Shown here: positions 50,216 through 61,794 of the stretch, piece by piece
How positions within the stretch are numbered: the first letter of the stretch is position 1
Layout: the number at the start of each line of letters is the position of its first letter
Source: Rhabditophanes sp. KR3021
Lineage: Eukaryota; Nematoda; Chromadorea; Rhabditida; Alloionematidae
DNA length: 64,000 nt
Assembly: GCA_963281155.1 (NCBI GenBank)
Contig: CAUJLY010000001.1
Location: forward strand, 4,526,001 to 4,590,000
Reading direction: 5' to 3'
The notes under the pieces: model-generated
The model's database searches: none
Told to the model about the DNA's origin: nothing
What the model saw: the letters and a program-made list of their open reading frames with translations, nothing else
Program-made: the position numbers and the translations under genes

Positions 50216-51990
50216 TTATAATGGTTCCCTCCAACCACCAAGTTTTTTTTCAATCACTTTGGCAACTTCGAAGAGTAATCTTTCGTTATTAGTCGCAGCT
50301 ACAATCTGAATAGACACAGGAAGTTGATCCTTAGGTGAAAGCATAATTGGGGCAGTTACGACAGGCAAACCAAGTGCATTCCATACGCCAGTGTAAACAA
50401 TATTTAAACGGTTGAATTTCAGTTGGTTGTGATAAGGTGACGTAGTTGGCCATGAAGGAATAATTAAAACGCCATTATTACTCAAAAGTTTGTTGATCTT
50501 TTTTTTTAAAGCTTCTTTCAGATCCCAATAACGCTTTGTTTTCTCTTTTGATAATCGACGAAGAGTTTTTTGCTCAAATTGCCACAAACATACTCCTAAA
50601 AGAATAAGCTATTTTAAATTAAAGAGTAAATTGAAAATATACCAAGTTCATGATCGCTGTGGAATCCAAACAAATTTTTCAAGATCTCAAGATACTGTTT
50701 AACTACCTTCCCATGATCAGTCATATGTGAAAAGAATGATTCAAAGTCATCGTCCATGTATGTTTGAAAAGCAGCCATCCTAAAACATCATGAAGAAATT
50801 AATGCCTTTAAACTTGCCAGTACTCGTTTGCATGCTTCAATTCATCCAGTACAATTTCACAAATTGAATTGCCTTCTGCATTAATCATTTTTACAACACT
50901 GTCTAGGCCCAAAAGCATATCATCAGAAACTTTCTCAGATTCCATATAACTAAAGTCTTTAATGTAAAAAAATTTCAAATCCTTAAATTCCACCTTTTCA
51001 TTCATTTTCAATTCCTCCAGTTTGTCCTTTGTCATCATCAATTTTGTCATAAAATGTAAATCTTGAGCATAGCGAGCCATAGGTCCTTACACAAATAGCA
51101 TTAAATAATCAAGGAATTAATATAAACTTACCAATGTGAGCCATTTCCAAGACCGGTGCACCTTCGGGAGCTCCAGGTTCATGGCCCTCTCCATTTAAAG
51201 CTTTTGAACTAGGCTTGTATGAAAAGATACCACAAAATGCGGCAGGAATGCGAATTGATCCTGCTATATCTGACCCGATACCCATCAGTGATGCTCCAGC
51301 ACCAATAATAGATCCTTCTCCACTCGAACTAGCGCCTGAGGTTCTTCGTACGTCATACGGGTTGCAACACCTCCCATATAATTTACTGTTGGTTTCAATG
51401 TTCCAACGCAATTCGGGGCATGTGCTATAGCATATGATAAGCGCTCCTGCATTTTTTAAGCTACTAACCAGCGGACATTCCTCGTTCATAGGTGGACGAT
51501 TATTAAGAGCCACAATTGAAGCTGTCGGATTATATCCAAACGCCTTTATTGAGCATTTTAAGGTGAAAGGCACTCCTAATAATGGCTTATCTTTTAGATT
51601 TTTGAACTCATCCGATTTCTTATCCAATGTACTGATATATAAGTCGGTTTCCGCAGCTTTCTTAAGAGCAAATTCATAGTTTTCTACAGCAACAGCATTC
51701 AAAAGATGGTTTACTTCCTGTTGTCTTTTGATATAGGCATTAACCAGCAATGTCGAAGTTAATCTTCCTTCCCGAATCAATCGCCCACATTCAACGGCTG
51801 ATTTTAAAAGAAGCGGATCTGTTATCATAGGAACCTTTTTCTTATCCTTCATAGAATTCAATAAATTGAAAAAGACATTGACACTGGCACAGAAAACGTT
51901 GTGAATAAGTTGAAAAATCAAAATAATCCATTTTGGCAGTGAATACACATACTCGGAATCAATTAAAATTGATGGCAGCAACAATGGCAT
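50216..51990 (-). CDS. Fatty-acid-amide-hydrolase-like amidase, copy A
   Basis: Exons 51990-51132, 51085-50818, 50779-50643 and 50595-50216 give 547 aa, close to human FAAH2. The amidase-signature enzyme should hydrolyse fatty acid amides such as N-acylethanolamines. An N-terminal hydrophobic segment (WIILIFQLIHNVFCASV) anchors it to membrane. The catalytic triad is visible: Lys145 (PFTLKCSIK), the cis-Ser in TSGASSSGEG (about 221-223) and Ser245 in GSDIAGSIRIP. The C-terminal block VVTAPIMLSPKDQLPVSIQI and LGGWREPL is typical. Intron 1 (51131-51086) ends GTGTAAG, an AAG acceptor. Intron 2 (50817-50780, 38 bp) is GC-AG, the GT alternative giving a stop. Copy B lies immediately upstream in tandem. 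Confidence 0.92.
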
Positions 51991-52299
51991 CTTTATCTAA
52001 AAAATACACAACGTTATAATATAAAATACGTTAAACAAGGAACTCAGCAATGATTGTGTTCAAAATGTTTTGTAAAAAATTGCGTTCATCCGAACATGCT
52101 TGAAAAATAAAAAACTGTACCAAAGGCCTGTTACATGATCTGTTTTGTATAAATTATTTAAATGAGGTGATTTGTGTAATGCGTTTAGTTGATGCTTAAA
52201 ACTAACGCGATGTATTTGATTATAGTGTACAACAAATAATTTTATTAATCATAGGATTGCCTTTTAAATCAAAATAAAACGTCACGTAACAATGAATAA
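51991..52299. other. Spacer between tandem amidase genes
   Basis: About 310 bp of non-coding DNA holding the promoter of copy A and the 3' end of copy B. No motif recognised. Confidence 0.5.
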
Positions 52300-54259
52300 T
52301 TAAAGAGGTTCTCTCCATCCTCCCAGTTTTTTCTCGATTTCTTGGGCAACTTTGAACAGTATACGATCATTATTTTTAGCCGCAATAATTTGGACAGCAA
52401 TAGGCATTCCAACTTTGTTGAGATGAACGGGAACCACGACAACAGGTAATCTAAATAGATAATTTGTATTAAATGAACACGATTGCAAACAAACTCGAGG
52501 GCATTAAAAACTGCAGTATAAATGATATTTAAACGATTCCATTTTAATTGATGATGGAATGGTGCGGCTATAAAAAGAGTAATTGCATACAATAATGTTT
52601 TTATCGTTTACCTGTTGGCCAAGCTGGGATTATCAAAACGCCATCATCATTTAGTAATTGGCAAATATGTTTACTCAGCCTTTCCTTATCGTCGAAGTAT
52701 TCTTTGATTTTATCTCCTTTAAGTCTTCTCACAATTTCCATTTCAAACCCCCACAACATTACTCCTGAAACAGGTCTATAAAATGAACCCCTATTATTTA
52801 TTACCTAGATCATGTTCAGTCCCTTGGCCAGTAAAATATTTGAACAACTCTTTTCCAGGAACGACTGCATTTTTTTCATCAAAATTACCCATGTACCCCC
52901 AAATATTTTTAAAAGAATCTTCAGTGTAAGTTTGAATACTGGCTTGCCAATATTCGTTTGAATGTTGAAGTAAATCAAAGACAACTTGGGTTGTTTGAAA
53001 ATTATCATTGTGAAGCATTTCAATCACCGCATTCAAGCCGTCGAGACAGTCCTTTTGAACTGGCTCGGCGTTCAAGAAGCCAAAATCTTTGATAAAATAA
53101 AACTTTAAAGAATGATAATCGACTTCTCTATCTAACTTCAGGTATTCGCGTTCCTCTTGGGAGCAGTAGATTTTTACAATAAGTGCTAGATCGGTTGAGT
53201 ATCTCGCTAACGGTCCTAAGTATGCCATTCTTAATAATTCATCCCCTTCTTTACATTCAGGAACGTGCCCTGTTCCGCAAATTACATTAGGCGAAGGCTT
53301 GTATCCAAAAACCCCTGAATTTTTAGACGGTAATTATTTGTATTTAATAAGTGAGACTCACCGCAGAATATAGAAGGAACACGGATGGAACCCTAAATAT
53401 AGCATTATTGAATAATTTTTAACTTCGCATCTAATTTTAACTTACAGCAATGTCGGAGCCCAGACCAAAGAGAGAACCTGCACTTGAAATGATGGCACCT
53501 TCTCCTGAACTTGAACCACCTGGAGTTTTCCTAGTGTCATACGGATTATTACACATGCCATACAATGAATTATGACCCTTAAAATTATTAACAAACTCAA
53601 ATATTAATAATGTATTTAAATTATACCTCAATCCACATACAACATTCAGGGACATTTGTTTGGGACAATATAATTCCGCCAGCATCAATCCATCTCCGAA
53701 CTCCTAAAAAATAATAAGTTGGAGAAAATTATTGTTTACCTTGATTTTCGTCTTCTGTAATAGGAGGTAAGTTATTTCTAGCTGTAATACCAGATGTTGC
53801 TTTGAAGCCTAAAACTTTGATTGAGCATTTGATAGTAAACGGGATTCCTAAAAGTGGCTTCTTGATTGCCAAAGACAAATATTCTTCCGACTCCTTATCC
53901 AATGAACTAATGTAAAAATCTACTTCAGCTGCCTTTTTAGTCGCTTCTTCATAATTGTCAATAACGACTGCATTAATTAGATAATTAACTTCTTGTGCCC
54001 TTTCGATATACGATTTAACCAACACCGTCGAAGTTAATGTTCCTTCCCGAATCTTTCTAGCACATGATGTAGCTGATAACAACAATATGTCATTTGTTAC
54101 TTTGGGGACATTTTTCCGTGGAATAAATGAATTGATAATATCAAAGACAAGATTCACAATTGCACAAAATGATACGTGCATTAAATAAAAACAAAATACA
54201 ACTAACGGTGGTAAGCCATGTATAAATTTTGAATCCAGAAATGGAAATAATAACGCCAT
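52300..54259 (-). CDS. Fatty-acid-amide-hydrolase-like amidase, copy B
   Basis: Eight exons (54259-53740, 53703-53627, 53577-53446, 53392-53362, 53314-52805, 52764-52612, 52567-52495, 52450-52300) give 548 aa. Same architecture as copy A: N-terminal membrane segment, Lys144 (FTIKCSIK), TPGGSSSGEG, and the nucleophile Ser in GSDIAGSIRVP, which is built from exons 3 and 4. Ends LGGWREPL like copy A. All exon phases match. Intron 2 (53626-53578) ends ATTTTAAG, and alignment with copy A (NIETNSKLYG against WIEGHNSLYG) confirms this AAG acceptor. The last intron has a weak GTTTGT donor, and the join makes ALELPVV where copy A has ALGLPVV. Only one intron position is shared with copy A. Confidence 0.9.
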
Positions 54260-56866
54260 CTAAAAAAATAATTAAATAGCTTTAGCTTAATAAAATATAA
54301 TTATTAGATTCCTTGATGTAGAATCCAGTTGAAAAGAATAGAAACACGTGTAAGGTAGATACTTTAATAAATCATAAAAGATGGAATGTGCTTGTCGTAT
54401 GTAAAATATGACGGTATATATAGAGCTCAAATATGAATAATATACATAGTATGAAAAAATGAATGACATAAATTATTGAAACATACATGTAATCATATAA
54501 TAATTACAAGAATATGGCAATAATATTCATAGTTGACTTATTAGAATCGCATATATTTCTACGTAAGGAACATACAAATGCAATTTATACACGATTGCGG
54601 TGGTTTTAAATTTAAGGCTAGACTAATCAAATGTATAAAAGATCAAAAAACCCCATGCTTAGAATAGAGAGGTAACTTCGTCAAATAGATACAAATTCTG
54701 ATTTATGGAATAAAAGATTTAGCTTTATAATTGCTATTAAACTATTATTTGTTTATTTTGTTTAATACTCTTATTTTTAGATTAGATAGACTGAGTCTGT
54801 GCATGGTATAATATTATTTCTATATTAATAATGAGCATATATATACATTTAATACTATCAACTGCTTCTTATCATTGTTTGTATATTTATTTGTTCCAAT
54901 GTAAATAAGTAGTTTGATTAACGCAAGTTATCACTTAAGTAAGTCCGCATATTTCCCTGATTTCGATTACGATAAAAGCAGTTCTTGATAATTCTTGATA
55001 ATGTTACTATGAATATTAAAATACCAATTAAAAATATTTGCTTCAACTTTGAATTTCATTTGCGAAAGGATTGTTAATCATGCATGTTCAAACCCGCGAA
55101 TAGTCTCCAAAGAAAAGGTTTTTGTTATTAATTAAAAATGGCCACTTTTATATTTAGCTTTGTATATCCTCTCAAGCATATTTGTACAATATACTCATTG
55201 TTATTAGAATGAGGGAATGATTATTTGTAGTTCACAATTTCAATTCTTAAACGGATTATTTCCTTTTTAGTATTTCTACACCACCGTTAGCTATTCTGAT
55301 TTGAATTTATTTTTCTTTATATTCAATGAATATTTGAGTAAATTATGTTGGGACGTGTATAATATTAACCTTATCTCTTATTTACTGACTTATTAAATAA
55401 ACTGAAAAATAAAATGTGTTCGGAGTATAAAATATTGGATAATTAAACTAAATTTTGGGTGTACATTCATTAAAGTGCCTGTTTATTTGTTTAAAATTTA
55501 TGTAGGAATAAAGTTACTTGTATGGACACGTTTTTTGAAGGTTGGTAGAGTGAGGAATAAACCAATTTCCGAGTTTACATGTGCTTTTTACTTCTATAAA
55601 TCAATTAGGTTATTGTTTTATTCTCCTTCATAGATTTATCTCTTTGTTAAGTCCCTGGGAGTTTCCATACATATATTGACTCGATTTACTTATCTGTTAG
55701 TTATCTTAAAAGATTGCACAATGTATTTTTTTAAATGATATGTGTAAAGAGGAAAAATAACATTTAACGTCATTTGCAACTTTTTTCTTGTCCTTATCCT
55801 TTGAATTAAATTTTGTCAACTTTTTCTATTCCAATTTTATTCAAAATTTATTTTATCGCATTTTTATTATAATCAAATTTGCTCCAACTCTAACTTTTCA
55901 AAATGACCTTAGAACTGTTTATTTTATCAAGTTCAATAAACATAATTGTACTGATAGCTATTATTTATCTGTCTAATTTATTACATATTATTTCAATAAT
56001 AACTTTTAATACAATTGTCTTTTTTTCTCACATTTCAAAATTCATTAATGTTAATACGCATTTTGTACATCAAAATTTAAGCATGCATAAAATATTCTTT
56101 TTGTTATCCTTTAGAGGACTAGCTTTAAAAAGTCAAATAAAGTGTAGTCACTAATGTTGATTACTTTTACACTGTAATAAATTTCCCTCATAACAATAAT
56201 TGGCAATTTTTTAGACCAAAATCTTGAGGAGTCGATTTCTTGAAGTACATTCACAAATAAGAAAGCTTACTATAGATCATTTTATTAAAAAATTCTTGTA
56301 ATTGAGTCTGTCTTTGATTGAACCGCCGAATTAAATGGAGCATATTGTAAAGTTAACAGCAAGCGATATAAAACATATAAATTTAATAATTTATATCATT
56401 TTTGTCATTTTAATTTGTCAACCATTTATTCATGTATTGTTGTTAAATATATTAAATCATCTGGTAAATTTACTTAAATAAAGTTACCCATAAATATATC
56501 ATTTGTCTCACAAATCTTCATTATTTTAATGCAATTGTCAAAATTATTAAATATATGGACAAGAAGTGTTCTTCCTTTTAGAGTGATATTTTTGTCAACA
56601 AAAACGTTTTCATTACCAGACTTTTTTTGAATTTATTCCAAGCATATATTTTGTTACACTCATCTATTTTCATAATTGTATTCTCCTCCAACACACCCAA
56701 ACAAACCTATTTAATTATCTTCCCTTAACAATAACATTCACATATGGAGAGCCATCTAATGAATATAAAATAGGTTTTACCTAAAATATGAATTATTTAA
56801 CCATTGAAAATTTCAGATTATTAAATATTTGAAAGTTATTTATTTATCAACGAAGTAAGCTGTAAT
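54260..56866. other. 2.6-kb AT-rich region, no supported gene
   Basis: Upstream of amidase copy B. Several AT-rich chance ORFs occur, including an 83-codon one at 55903-56154 that is hydrophobic but has no family features. No RNA gene recognised. Confidence 0.45.
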
Positions 56867-56921
56867 ATGTCAATTCGAGGAGTCAAATTTCAAATTTCCA
56901 AAAAGAAAAAATCGTCACTTG
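56867..56921 (+). CDS. Candidate alternative first exon of the stomatin gene (distal)
   Basis: ATG at 56867 opens MSIRGVKFQISKKKKSSL followed by a strong donor, CTTG|GTAAGTC, in phase 1. Phase 1 is what the stomatin core exon at 62616 needs. Joining would give a short basic N-terminus directly before the membrane hairpin, as in several stomatin isoforms. The join across 5.7 kb is inference. Confidence 0.4.
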
Positions 56922-58669
56922 GTAAGTCAATACAACAATAGAATAAAAAATAAATTTAAATTTAAATAAACTAAATTAATTGGTCGTTTATAAATTGATT
57001 TCAAAAAATATTTCACAAAAGAGACCTCAATGATAAAGAACAATGAAACAGTTTCTTTTCCGTTCTAATCAAATTAAATAAAGGCCAAAAAGTTAACCCG
57101 CCACAATATGTTTCCTTTCCATTATAAAAACGTAAATACAAATCACCACCAATTATCTTAAACTGATAAAAGAAAAGATTAGTAGTAAAAGAAACTGTTG
57201 TTTTCCGTTAAGACCACTTCACACTCTCAAAGTTATCTTTTGAATCGAATATATAAAAGATATCAAATATTTTAAACAGATAAAAGAAACACCAAAAAAG
57301 GGTTCTTTTAAATGGACTAAAAATCTTGGAATCTCCACCTCGTATTGTGATAAAAGTATTTATATGAGATGACTGAACGATGTCTGTCTGTAGATTTCAC
57401 AAATACCCAATCTTATAAATATACACAACCATCCATTATATTTGCATCTCAAAAGCTATATTTATCATAAATTCACCATCAAATTATTTAAATTTTACCA
57501 ATTATTTTATATGATAACTATTATACTTGTTTACAGATCTAAACTGTATTTGCTTTTAATGCCCATTCCTTAACTTTCATAATCATTATTCTGTCAGTAT
57601 TTAAGTTAATCTCTAATTAAATCACTTGTGACAGATGCATACATATACTTAATCATGCAATGTAAGTACAAATGCCATCCTCAGAGTTCAATTTTACTGA
57701 TTCTTACATTAAAGGCTTATATTTTTTCGTACTAATTAGCTTTTAGGTTTAAAAAATTCATTCATTTTAAGAAAGGAATTACATATTTGGCATTTATAAA
57801 ATTCGAAATATTCCATAAAATATTGTGAAACATGATATTATCTGTAGTATATGAATTTTTAATTTGGCAGAAAAAATAATTTCTTAAATCAACTAGGCAA
57901 TATTCTAAGCTGAGCTAGTCAAAATCAGTAAAACATCGTACTTAGGAGCTAATTCTGCTTTAGTATCTATTTGAAATAAAAATCTAATTTGAACTACATA
58001 GAGCTTTAAAGACTAATAAAAGTCTGGCTGAGAATGGAGTGATAAATATATCTATAAGTGTAATTTCAAAGGGAATTATGGCGTTCAACTTACAAATGTA
58101 ACTTAATTTAGGTTATCCTTCTAAAAATATAATGTCAACTTTTCACTTCATATTTGCCCAACTAACATTTCACGCAACCAAGGCATCATCTTTTTTTTAA
58201 CTGGCCATTAAACATTTTATCTCCCAAGTTCCGTAATATTAATATTTAAACATGTTTAAAGCTTGCGCTTTTATCTTTTCTTGAAATAAACCTTATTGTT
58301 TAAGAATGTATTTATTTGATGAATCAACATTTTTTTAAATTTTACTTATTAATAAATATGAATGACGTTATACACATATCTCTATTACAACCATCATCGC
58401 CATTAAGATAATAAGGTAAGAGTGGTAATAATAAGAATGTGTGAAAAAGTTTATTAAATACTAGCCAATTCCTATAGATTTCCATCATCAAAATTAATTG
58501 ACTTTTTCGTCCTATTTTTCGTTTTTAAGCAAATTCATTGCTATTATTATTTAGTAGTCCAAGTATTAGTATCTTCTATTGGTCAACTTATAATTTATTT
58601 GAATATAACACCATATTATTTCCATATCATATTAATTAATCATATCAATTGAATACTTATTTACCGAAA
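56922..58669. other. AT-rich, no supported gene
   Basis: Non-coding by inspection. Would be intronic if the distal first exon is real. A few poly-T tracts and no recognisable gene. Confidence 0.4.
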
Positions 58670-58838
58670 ATGCCAAAGAAGAATTCCAAGAAGAAAAAGT
58701 GTATGGCACCCTTGCCAATAATAACAGTTACGGATGCCTCAGATGCGCCTATTAATATTCAAACTCAAACCCATGATCTTAAAGTAGAATCTGATATTAA
58801 TATGAATACCCCTGACAAAGGAAAACACTTACAAGCAG
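58670..58838 (+). CDS. Candidate alternative first exon of the stomatin gene (middle)
   Basis: ATG at 58670 opens MPKKNSKKKKCMAPLPIITV, a basic N-terminus with one Cys suited to palmitoylation, and then a hydrophilic stretch up to KGKHLQ. It ends at a donor, AAGCAG|GTATCT, in phase 1, again matching the exon at 62616. The downstream continuation in the same frame stops soon after, so splicing is likely. Joining to stomatin is inference. Confidence 0.45.
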
Positions 58839-61113
58839 GTATCTATTATTTTTCATTACTCAAAATCATTCATTATTTAAAAGTTTAAATTTGATTTATA
58901 TAAAGCGAAATGTTAGGCTTTGTTAGACATGCAAAAGCATCCAACAAACTATTAAAGTTAAATTAATCATGTTTGGTATTTTAAAAGTCACCAAACAAAT
59001 AGCAAAATATTAATCATTATAAATGTATTTTAAAAGTTTCTTTTCTAAAACACCATTCTATGTTTTAAGATGAGAATAAGAAAATTGGGGATGATTATGA
59101 CTTTAGATTGAATGATTAAGTGGATGATTTGATGTCTAAAAGAGGAACTTTTCAAAGGTTATACAAATACGAAAGTAAGACGAGTTTACTGGTATTAACT
59201 TTGCAAAGGGTTTAAATTTGAGGTCCTTTTTTGTTATAGACAAAAAAAAGCGGTTATCGTTTCAATTCGAAATCTATTTTTGATGTTTCTTAAATTTACT
59301 GCATATTTTCCTTATTTCGAAAATTACTTTGTAAATGTATTTTAAATTATTTCTTTAACTGCCCTTAATTATCAAAATTTATTGTGTTGTTTATCAAAAT
59401 ATAGATTTGTATCAATTACATACACTACTCATGTATTGTAAGTAGTATCAATTTTTAAGTATTTGCTATAATAATAGAAAATATGTGGCAATATATATCA
59501 AAACCGAAGGGTCACTAAACCCGATGTGTCAAAATTCGCACATATTATTCATATCGTCATGTGTGATCACAATATTAAGCAATAATTTTAAAGAGTAAAG
59601 AAAGGTTAAACAAGTATTATTTTGTCAACAAATTATTATTCGTTTTATTCTTTTTAATTGAATTAACTTATTTTAGTAATTAAATTACCATTTAAACTTG
59701 GATATTTATATATTTTTAGCAAAAATAATGCACATTCATACCATTCAATCTTTTTGCAATCCTCATTTTTAGTAAAAAAATAAGTTCTATATTTTACGTA
59801 AATAATATAGCTTATTTCCAATTCAATCGGACAACGTCTGTTCATAATATGAAAAAATAAAAGAACTCATCCATATTTTAATTAGCTAGGCCCTCTTAGA
59901 AATAGTTGAAATAATAGAAATAGTAGCCATTTAATTGTAAGGCAAATGTCTGCTCAATTATCAAATATGAATTGTTTAATGAAATTGTCAATATAATTTT
60001 TTGTTTTTATCCCTATTTCGGTATGACCATTTTAATGTTATTAAGTGGTTTTAAAACAAAAAATATTCAAAATGTTAGTTACCACTTTTGGGGATTTAAA
60101 TGGTCATTGTATGGAATAATATATTTTGATAGACAATACAAAATAAACAATTATGAGCTTTTAACTATACTCTTAACTTTAACTCATAGAATGCAAATTA
60201 TTTTTATTAGATTTGACATTATGAAACGTTGCCACAAATAATGTATAATAATTTAAAACAACGATCTTATTATTTTTATTTTACCTTTTTAAAGCACTAT
60301 TATAGCTTTAACTTTCAGTTGTATAATTTAATTTATTTTAATGTTTTGTCAATATTGCAAAACTAAATCTCCTCTTATCATATCAACTGACAAGTTAACG
60401 CTCATAAATCTTAAACATGGCTCCATTTGATCTATGGCATAATCCATAATACTCCGTGTTTTAATCATTATTTTGAACGTGGACACATTAAGCACATTTC
60501 ACTCAAAACAATAGAAAGAGTTTAAATTGTCTGTTAAGTAAAGTATTTTATACGGTTTATAAAAAACCATTAAACCTTTTGTTGTCTATTTACTTCAATA
60601 CCTATTTTAGCTATTTTGCCATATACGGAATTAACATAGTATATTTCGTATTTGCAATACCCTCTTAAATTTATCAACTTTTAAATTGGCTCTTAAATAT
60701 TATATCACATTAAGCTTTTTATGTTCTCAAACGATTGAGTATGTATTTGAATGAGTTTTCAATAATTTGGCCAAATTTTATTATTAAATGGGTACCAATT
60801 TGGAAAACTTATTCTAACTAGAAACATATGTATTTTTGATTGATATTTTGCCATTTATCTTGTCTTTTTTAATTTTAATGCCAAACTTATATAATTTCTT
60901 ATTTGCTCGCAGAATTATATTTGTTTATGAACTGAAGTTTGTTGATGATGGAGTTTATTTTTTATACTTATTTACTTATTAAACTTGTTAATTATCAAAA
61001 GATTGTTTTTACCATTTGCATTTATTTACAATTTGAGTTTTTTTATGCCGATTATTAGGACTCAATTATTGAAATCAAGTTAATGATAATGTCATTTCCT
61101 ATATAATAAAGAT
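58839..61113. other. AT-rich, no supported gene
   Basis: 2.3 kb of AT-rich DNA, presumed intron or intergenic. The 89-codon ORF at 59972-60241 has no recognisable content. Nothing else seen. Confidence 0.4.
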
Positions 61114-61360
61114 TCAATTTCCTGCCGACCCAGCTTGTTCCAGCATTCGATGTCTTAATTCTGACAACCATATATAAATTAAAGGCACAAAATATTTTAC
61201 ATAACTAAGATTAAATCTATTATCATAAATAGTACAGTTCAAGGAAGCTAAACCACCCAGTACCAAATAGTCCAAATATAGCAAGTATTCCAAAATAGAC
61301 CAACATTCCAAATAGTTTATTAAGCTTTGACAAAGAACCAGTGTTGAGATTTAGAAACAT
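61114..61360 (-). CDS. Small two-helix membrane protein
   Basis: Exons 61360-61257 and 61216-61114 give 68 aa. The 40-bp intron runs GTGGTT to AATAG in phase 2. The protein has MFLNLNTGSLSKLNKLF, a strong membrane helix (GMLVYFGILAIFGLFGTG), a second hydrophobic segment (YVKYFVPLIYIWL) and an end ELRHRMLEQAGSAGN. I do not recognise a family. It could instead be the end of a longer gene, since open sequence (GGGVEQLMQM) lies just upstream near 61460. It lies antisense to the proposed long intron of the stomatin gene. Confidence 0.5.
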
Positions 61361-61794
61361 TCGTAATTCAGTTAGAGCGCCAGTTTGAGTTTAACATCAA
61401 ATATGTAAGTATTAGACTATGATATGATAGTGTTAACCCCTCATTTGCATGAGCTGTTCAACTCCTCCTCCCAATATTTTATAGGAAATGTTAGATTTGA
61501 CACTTTATATTTGGAGCTTGGCAATTAATCAAGAATGTGTATACATATACAAGTTTGTATCATAGTTTAAAGTTCTTTTGTTACAAACCTTCCTACGAAC
61601 TGTTTGTCTCTATTTTATTTTAATAATCATCTACTGCCACCACATATTATTTTTAAAGTATTGCTAAATATATTCAAAAAAACGGATAAATACATATCCT
61701 GGTGTTTGTAAAAATAAGCATATGCCAATATTACTACATTATTTTATTTCACTTTATTTAATTAATCACATATATTGGGTGTTTAAAATCTGCG
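61361..61794. other. Upstream region of the stomatin gene
   Basis: Non-coding apart from a short open stretch on the minus strand near 61490-61440. Presumed proximal promoter of the stomatin-like gene. Confidence 0.4.

Noticed and set aside
55788..56154. Overlapping AT-rich ORFs encoding hydrophobic peptides
   Set aside because: Phe/Ile/Asn-rich composition expected of AT-rich non-coding DNA; no family motif.
59972..60241. 89-codon plus-strand ORF
   Set aside because: No motif, no splice partners, composition like other chance ORFs nearby.
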